Shown piece after piece: positions 54,625-64,000 of a stretch of 64,000 bases of DNA. Under the pieces are notes generated by a model, which did no database searches, was not told the origin of the DNA, and saw only the letters and a program-made list of their open reading frames with translations. Source of the DNA: Halothece sp. PCC 7418 (lineage in GTDB: Bacteria; Cyanobacteriota; Cyanobacteriia; Cyanobacteriales; Rubidibacteraceae); NCBI RefSeq assembly GCF_000317635.1, contig NC_019779.1:124001-188000 (forward strand). Reading direction: 5' to 3'. The position numbers and the translations under genes are program-made. Every line of letters begins with the position of its first letter. The first letter of the stretch is position 1.

Positions 54625-54724
54625 TTTGGGGAATTAACCCCAGCCAATATGCAAGACCATCATCACAGCGTAGCCATTCCCGCGCAGAAACTTGCGATTA
54701 GTCCTGCGGTAATCGGACTCATAA

Positions 54725-54760
54725 AAACAAAAATCCCCTTCTCATGAGAAGAAGGGGATT
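54725..54760 (-). terminator. Terminator of the rRNA operon
   Basis: AATCCCCTTCT and AGAAGGGGATT pair over 11 bp, followed on the minus strand by TTTTTGTTTTTAT. It lies 11 bases beyond the predicted 5S 3' end. Confidence 0.93.
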
Positions 54761-54771
54761 AGGGAATCATG

Positions 54772-54890
54772 AACCTGGCACCGAGCTATTTTCCCAGACA
54801 GTGACCCGTCAAGTATCTTCGCCGCTGCAGCGTTTCACCACCGAGTTCGGGATGGGTCGGGGTGGTTCCACCGCGCCTTGAGCACCAGGA
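54772..54890 (-). rRNA. rrf: 5S ribosomal RNA
   Basis: On the minus strand it begins TCCTGGTGCTCAAGGCGCGG and ends GCTCGGTGCCAGGTT; the internal GACCCATCCCGAACTCGG loop is standard for 5S. The 119-base length fits a cyanobacterium. It is the last gene of the operon. Confidence 0.95.
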
Positions 54891-54953
54891 AAGCCTTTCA
54901 GTTCTGATTGTCCCGTCAGGGCAGAACCCTCAAGACTGCAAGTCACCAAAGTT

Positions 54954-57780
<2,827 letters not shown>

Positions 57781-57909
57781 CGGTCTTTGACTTTCTTTGG
57801 TGACTATGCAGTTTTCAAGGTTCTGGTCTGGACTAAGAGTCCAGCAGTCGTTAGGGGCTCTAACGGTGCTGATTCTTAGTTTTCTCTGGGCTTTCTCCTC
57901 TTCTGGAGA

Positions 57910-57982
57910 TGGAGGTAAGCGGACTCGAACCGCTGACTCCCTGCGTGCAAGGCAGGTGCTCTACCAACTGAGCTATACCCCC
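57910..57982 (-). tRNA. tRNA-Ala (UGC)
   Basis: A cloverleaf with acceptor GGGGGTA, D-arm GCTCAGTTGGTAGAGC, anticodon loop TTGCA (anticodon TGC), T-arm GGTTCGAGTCC. No CCA is encoded. It lies between tRNA-Ile and 23S. Confidence 0.95.
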
Positions 57983-57986
57983 CTGA

Positions 57987-58060
<74 letters not shown>

Positions 58061-58168
58061 AGGTTCCCCAAACCTAGGTGGAAAAGCCTTCTCTCCCACG
58101 ACCGACCTTGGGAGTTGGTTCTTTCACACTTACTTCTGTTTCAGAGCTTCGTCCCTTTTGGTCTCCCG

Positions 58169-59657
<1,489 letters not shown>

Positions 59658-59864
59658 TGAGAGCCTGTGGCTCTAAGTTTTGACAATTGCTTGGCGTTTT
59701 TAGCCTTGCTTTCGTCTTTTCCTTCGTTTCTTTAAGAATTCATTGACGTGGAAGCGTTAACGTTATAATGTTAACTTTAGGCTTTTCCAACTATTAAGTT
59801 TTTCTAGGTTCAGAGTGCGCTGTCTGGGGCGTTTGTGGTCGCCTCCGTTTCGAGCGCATTAACC

Positions 59865-59894
59865 AATATAGGGCTTATTTCTCTAAGTGTCAAC
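59865..59894 (-). promoter_or_regulatory. rRNA operon promoter (sigma-70 type)
   Basis: TTGACA (complement at 59889-59894) and TATATT (59865-59870) are separated by exactly 17 bases, about 200 bases before the 16S 5' end. No other region in the 59660-60046 gap shows a better match. Confidence 0.85.
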
Positions 59895-60046
59895 CCTTTT
59901 TTGGAAAAAATCTCAACTTTCTCTAAAACTCCTATGAAATCGAAGTTTTGACAGATCCCTACTCGCTTGACTTGCTACATTGGAACTTCTTCCTTAACTA
60001 ATATGGGACTGACCGACGAAAGGGAAATGCTTTAATCTGGTGATAG

Positions 60047-62731
60047 TTAGGTCAAGAGAAAAGTTTTGATCTGATGGGGAAGGAAAGAAGCTACAAACTG
60101 ATTATTTTCCAAATAAAAGTGATTCTCTTCCTTCCAAATCTCTAAGAAGTTGGTTTCGCAGTAACGATCAGTAGAAAAGCCTAACTGAATCGTTGCTTGT
60201 TGTTTCTCCAGGCTTTGATTATACAATCGCAAAATGAATGTTCCTGTTTCCTCTGCTGGTTTCAATGCGGATAAAATCACATCTGGATTATCGATCGCGC
60301 ACCAAGACCCCATACGCTCCAGTTGTCCGATAGAATTAACATAAGGAAGATAAGGCATTTCTCGCACCCAAGCAGGATGGGAAAACTCACGAGCGTAACG
60401 AATAATCTGTGTTTGATTTAAAGTTGCTATCCCATACGCTAGCTCCGCACTTATTTTCCGTTGACATTGTGCGCCCGAAGTCGGGACAGAGGGACCAGCT
60501 TGACAAGGACGAATGCGACCTTTTCCCACTGAGAGATAACCCACCGCACGATGTAAGGTTATTGCTACGTGATTTCTGATTACTTCATACTCGGGTAAAC
60601 CTCGGTTAGCCACCCAAACCTGATAATCACTTCCTGAAAAAATAACAAAGTCTCCCTGATGATGGGTGGGATAGTCTAACTCCCCTGGATAAGTTTGATA
60701 TCGTTTCGGATCGCTTTCTGGAGTGCGTAAGGCTGGTTTCTCTCGCGAAACGAGGCGGAAATGTCCATCAGCAAGGGATTCTTGTGTGGAGAAGCCTAAA
60801 GGAAGGATAGCACGTAATCTTCCATTCTCGGCGGTATTTTCATAGTTAATTGTAATCCCCACCGAGGCTTGTGGCGTGAGGGTGAGATCGATAGTAATGC
60901 TAAGACTGGTTTCTCCAAAGATTCCTTTTTCTTGACTATATCCTTGAGGAATCGTGAGATGATAGGTGAGTTGTAGGGTATCTGTTTTTTGCGGGTGAAA
61001 GGTTGCGGTTTCCAGTGTTCCCCAAACGGGTGTAAACTCAGGAACAGGACTAAAGGAATAGGTATCTCCGCCATCAAGTTGATATTCTAATTGGAGAAAG
61101 TTAGAAAAAGTGGTTTGGGTTGCTTTCTCAGTGAGCATAACTTGTTTGTTTTTGACCGCTAGCTGATAGCGGTTATTTTCTAAAACTAATGGTTGATCAG
61201 GTGTCGTTTCAGGTAACAGTTGCTGGTCTTGATAAATGTGAATCAGTTGATAGCCTAATGGGGGAAGTGTTACAGAGAAGGTAATGTCGTAGCGTCGTCC
61301 CCAAGTTGTTTCTAGGTAGCGCGATCGCGCTCTGGGGGCTTCTGTTTCCAGTACACTAATTTTAATGATCTTTCCGTGACCATCACATCCGACTAAAGCC
61401 AAAGGCGGTAAAGGATCTCCCCATTCTCCATCAGGGTTGGGAAAATAAATGGAAGTTTCCACTTGATAAGTTGCTTCCCAAGGATGCGGATTTAAAACAA
61501 AAACATCTGTGGTGTATTTTCGGGTCTGTTTTGGGGGAACAAAACCTTGCTTTAAAAGGGTTTCTAAATGCTCGATTAAAACCGCTTCTCCAATTTTTTC
61601 AATCTGACGAAAACGAAACTCATCATCATCATGAACGCCATCCACACTACAACCACAAATATCATCATGAGCATGGTTTTTTAATAAGAACTTCCATGCT
61701 TGATTAATAAAGGGACGCACATCATTTCCTAACCCAAACTGTTCTAACCAGACACTCATCGGTTCAACATACCGCGATAATAATTGTTGTCCGAAATGAT
61801 TCTGTTGTTTCAGATACATTCGGGTCGAATAAACACTGGCTAAGATGGGTTGATCCGCATTCCCTATCAGATCACCCTTATAAGTGCGATGTGGTTTATT
61901 TTCTACTTTAATCGCCTCAATAAAATCAGGAATTGTTCCGTGATGAAGTTCGATTCCTTCTAAAGTTTCATTCAATTGAGATAATAAACTGGGGATATTT
62001 TTCTGGACAGGAAGATGGTCAAAACCATTACTGAGTAAAACCGTTTCTTCCTGTTGTAAGGGAAGCATTGTTGCTAAGGCTTGTTCTAATTGTTCTTTAG
62101 CCAGATCAGCTTTTTCTGTATGTCCTTCAAACCGTCCAAAAACACTGGGATGACCCAAAGACCCCACAGGAAAATAACCTTCTCTTTCATAGATAGCTAA
62201 AACCGTCGAACCATCGGGGGATTTCCAATTAAAAATAGCACCGCATTGTTGTTTGGTTTCTGCATCTAACCCCCGCATAAAAATATAACTATCAATTTCA
62301 AATCCTCTTAAAATTTGAGGCATTTGTGCAAAATGTCCAAAGGGATCAGGAAGATAACCAACTGCCATATAATTCCCGAATTTCTGACACCATTTTTTCC
62401 CTTTCTGTAAGTTCCGAATGACGGCTTCTCCACTTACTAAAAATAAATCGGGCATGGTGTACCACGGACCAATTAAAATCTTTCCCGACTGAATTAAATC
62501 TTTGAGACGAGTTTCTTGATCGGGTCTGATTTCGAGATAATCTTCTAATAAAACGGTTTGCCCATCAAGGGTAAAAGAACAAAAATTGGAATCGGTTTCT
62601 AAGAGATCAATTAACTCATCAATCATTCGCACGAGACGATAACGAAAGGACTGAAAGGGAAGATACCAAGCGCGATCCCAATGGGTATGAGAAACAACGA
62701 TTCCTTTTATTTTTTGCGTGTTAGTTTGCAT
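60047..62731 (-). CDS. Alpha-mannosidase, glycoside hydrolase family 38
   Basis: 894 residues. The N-terminal zinc-binding motif VVSHTHWDRAWYLPFQSF and the nucleophile region VGYLPDPFGHFAQMPQIL are GH38 hallmarks; NHAHDDICGCSVDGVHDDDE supplies a further zinc ligand. The C-terminal beta domains follow. The enzyme is retaining and removes alpha-mannose. The bacterial MngB group acts on mannosylglycerate or its phosphate; whether this one does is unknown. No sugar uptake gene is next to it. Confidence 0.92.
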   Translation of the reverse strand: MQTNTQKIKGIVVSHTHWDRAWYLPFQSFRYRLVRMIDELIDLLETDSNFCSFTLDGQTVLLEDYLEIRPDQETRLKDLIQSGKILIGPWYTMPDLFLVSGEAVIRNLQKGKKWCQKFGNYMAVGYLPDPFGHFAQMPQILRGFEIDSYIFMRGLDAETKQQCGAIFNWKSPDGSTVLAIYEREGYFPVGSLGHPSVFGRFEGHTEKADLAKEQLEQALATMLPLQQEETVLLSNGFDHLPVQKNIPSLLSQLNETLEGIELHHGTIPDFIEAIKVENKPHRTYKGDLIGNADQPILASVYSTRMYLKQQNHFGQQLLSRYVEPMSVWLEQFGLGNDVRPFINQAWKFLLKNHAHDDICGCSVDGVHDDDEFRFRQIEKIGEAVLIEHLETLLKQGFVPPKQTRKYTTDVFVLNPHPWEATYQVETSIYFPNPDGEWGDPLPPLALVGCDGHGKIIKISVLETEAPRARSRYLETTWGRRYDITFSVTLPPLGYQLIHIYQDQQLLPETTPDQPLVLENNRYQLAVKNKQVMLTEKATQTTFSNFLQLEYQLDGGDTYSFSPVPEFTPVWGTLETATFHPQKTDTLQLTYHLTIPQGYSQEKGIFGETSLSITIDLTLTPQASVGITINYENTAENGRLRAILPLGFSTQESLADGHFRLVSREKPALRTPESDPKRYQTYPGELDYPTHHQGDFVIFSGSDYQVWVANRGLPEYEVIRNHVAITLHRAVGYLSVGKGRIRPCQAGPSVPTSGAQCQRKISAELAYGIATLNQTQIIRYAREFSHPAWVREMPYLPYVNSIGQLERMGSWCAIDNPDVILSALKPAEETGTFILRLYNQSLEKQQATIQLGFSTDRYCETNFLEIWKEENHFYLENNQFVASFLPHQIKTFLLT

Positions 62732-62833
62732 AGGCTTGGGAAAATGGTGTTGAAACTATTCCCCTAAGCTAACGTTTTTCGGGAGTCTTTTCCTACTCTG
62801 AAAATAAAACTCCCGTATCTAGCACGGTAACCA

Positions 62834-63338
62834 TTAAAGATTCGTATCCACTTGAGTTTTAATGGTTTCCCAAATTGATAATACGCCTTCGATCCAACCT
62901 TGAGCAAAAACAATACGACTTTCGGGGTCAGCTTCTAATAAATCAGCAAAATCGGGGTCATGGAGTCTGGCTTGTTGTGGATATTGCTTAATGTCGAGAA
63001 AACTCCATAAGTAATCTAAGACATCTTCATCTAAAGAATCGGCTAAAGGACTCACCCTTTCAAAGTGACAGTAATCTTTGTAAGACAGTTTGGAACTGGA
63101 TCGGATTCCGAGTTCAAAGCCTTCTTGATGGACTTTATGGAGAAGGACATTTTTTTCAGCTTGTAAACGTTCTACCAGATTATCTTGTCTTTGTACTTGC
63201 TGTTTGAGTTCTTGATATGTAATAGCCATGTCTAAAGCCTCCTGGCAACTTGAAGAAATATTGAATGAAGTTGTGTTTGACAGCTTGTAACCGTTCAAAT
63301 AGCTCATCAGGAACGGCGATGGTAACTCTGTGGCTCAC
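62834..63338 (-). pseudogene. Ribbon-helix-helix regulator/antitoxin-like gene broken by a TTCA duplication
   Basis: From the GTG at 63338, preceded by AAGGAGGAAG, the frame reads MSHRVTIAVPDELFERLQAV and KHNF, then shifts at a tandem TTCATTCA (63262-63269). Removing one TTCA joins it to NISSSCQEALDMAITYQELK and a coiled coil (ERLQAEKNVLLHKVHQEGF) and an acidic C-terminal part ending at 62834: 166 residues in one frame. The rest of the protein could also be made from the ATG at 63229. The N-terminal part looks like an RHH DNA-binding fold, so DNA binding would be lost in the present form. Confidence 0.75.
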
Positions 63339-63647
63339 AACTTCCTCCTTTTTTGTGTACTCTTATACAATAACTCGAAAAATTGCATAATAATCAACGA
63401 TTAAACATTTTGTTACATATTTTACCGAATTTAAAATGAAATTATGCAATCAAAAATCAAGTTATAAGAGAAATATCACCTTAAACTCTTTCTTGACAGT
63501 CATTTCAGGATTTGGTTGCGGTTTTACCTTCCTGAACAATTATGTAATCATGAAGCCATTGCTCAAATTATAAAATTTTTATAAAACTGTAACTTTTTAT
63601 ACAGACAATAGATTACTATTAAAGTAAAGGCTTAGGAGGATCGGATC
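63339..63647. other. Intergenic, AT-rich, divergent region
   Basis: No gene was found. TTGACA at 63492-63497 is a possible -35, but no matching -10 stands at the right distance. AGGAGG at 63634-63639 is the ribosome site of the short frame that starts at 63648. Confidence 0.5.
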
Positions 63648-63706
63648 ATGTCTGTTCAACAAAAAGCTCGCGCTTTAATGAGTCGCCACCATCAGTTAAT
63701 TCTTGA
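63648..63706 (+). pseudogene. 5' end of a gene interrupted by the TnpB element
   Basis: ATG at 63648 behind AGGAGGATCGG starts MSVQQKARALMSRHHQLIL, after which the sequence turns into the inverted right end of the element (hairpin CCCACGGC...GCCGTGGG). The chimeric frame continues into transposon DNA. The original protein is not identified; the promoter, ribosome site and first codons look native. Confidence 0.6.
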
Positions 63707-64000
63707 CACTCCCACGGCTACGCTTCGCGCTTTGCCGTGGGATTCTTCATTCTGTGACTTCACTTGCTCAGACAAGACTTGTGAGGACACGGATGCGGAA
63801 CTTGGTTCCGCATCGTGAGATGTCCGTCCAGCCTGAGTAGAGGTGATGTCTCCTGAAGCGTTTAGGGAGTCTAACCCCCAAGTTCCCGTATGCCCTACGG
63901 TACTTAGTCCTTTATTTAGGATATTGATAGCCGCGTTTTCATCTCTGTCTAGTTGACAACCGCATCTACAAGTATGGGTGCGAGTTGATAGAGACTTTTT
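63692..64000 (-). CDS. tnpB: TnpB (IS200/IS605 OrfB), C-terminal part, runs off the window
   Basis: On the minus strand the frame enters at the window edge as KSLSTRTHTCRCGCQLDRDE and NAAINILNKGLSTVGHTGTW. CxCGC keeps zinc-finger cysteines and DENAAINIL is the final RuvC Asp region, both intact, unlike the element at 30.1-31.2 kb. The frame continues as a long low-complexity tail through the terminal hairpin and stops at TGA (63692-63694) in the interrupted gene. The N-terminal half is outside the window. Confidence 0.85.
   Translation of the reverse strand, partial: KKSLSTRTHTCRCGCQLDRDENAAINILNKGLSTVGHTGTWGLDSLNASGDITSTQAGRTSHDAEPSSASVSSQVLSEQVKSQNEESHGKARSVAVGVSRIN
63703..63735 (-). mobile_element. 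Right end of the second TnpB element
   Basis: On the minus strand CCCACGGC...GCCGTGGG forms an 8-bp stem and is followed by AGTGTCAA, identical to the end of the 30.1 kb element (GGAGTGTCAA). This marks the transposon boundary in the interrupted gene. Confidence 0.75.

Overview
The window is chromosomal DNA of a cyanobacterium. It carries photosynthesis and chlorophyll genes (psbU, chlD, a ChlH/CobN-family chelatase subunit, cp12), plastid-relative genes (Tic20, Ycf49-like, EGY-type S2P protease), P-II, a cyanobacterial pilMNOQ set, an rRNA operon with tRNA-Ile and tRNA-Ala in the spacer, and the HIP1 palindrome GCGATCGC at very high density, often extended to GCGATCGCGC. Low GC, a glycine-betaine binding protein and a GyrB intein would fit the halotolerant Dactylococcopsis/Halothece group, but that placement comes from memory and is not tested here.

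Layout. 1-6.0 kb: a partial PLP-fold decarboxylase homologue, a zinc-ribbon membrane protein split by a frameshift, a VapBC module, an asparagine-synthetase-like protein and a GIDE-domain membrane protein. 6.2-15.7 kb: a HI0933-type flavoprotein, lpxD, proX-like, a TPR-type protein, an InrS/CsoR-type repressor, a Ycf49-like protein, nfu, an EGY-type protease, RNase Z and a nitronate monooxygenase. 15.9-24.0 kb: chelatase subunit H and chlD, separated by about 2.2 kb of decayed genes (SNF2-type helicase, nucleotidyltransferases, Eco57I-type methylase piece) among short repeats. 24.3-31.7 kb: pilin-like protein, gyrB with a mini-intein, FAH-family protein, Tic20, rdgB, a TnpB transposon with hairpin-rich ends, glnB. 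32.3-37.5 kb: pilM-N-O-Q, with pilM frameshifted at a seven-A run. 37.5-45.4 kb: YoeB/YefM, tsaC-panB, a universal stress protein, rbgA, unknown small proteins, psbU, peroxiredoxin and a solute-binding lipoprotein. 45.4-54.6 kb: secA, lptA-lptB, cp12, an aldo/keto reductase, and a frameshifted AMIN protein overlapping an FHA-GAF-cyclase. 54.7-59.9 kb: rRNA operon on the minus strand with a clear promoter and terminator. 60.0-64.0 kb: a GH38 alpha-mannosidase, a ribbon-helix-helix gene broken by a 4-bp duplication, and a second TnpB element whose end interrupts another gene.

The main unusual signal is recoding or breakage. Three otherwise intact genes (zinc-ribbon protein, pilM, AMIN protein) are each split at a seven-base homopolymer lying in the phase of a -1 slippery heptamer, and each is restored by a -1 slip or one extra base. 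A fourth A7 run in the same phase lies in RNase Z, whose frame is intact. Other points are the 167-residue GyrB intein, a TnpB without most of its zinc-finger cysteines, two TnpB elements sharing the same terminal hairpin plus GGAGTGTCAA end, a decarboxylase homologue without the catalytic Lys, a glutaminase-like domain without its N-terminal Cys, a MITE-like repeat pair, and a folded element ahead of the nitronate monooxygenase gene.
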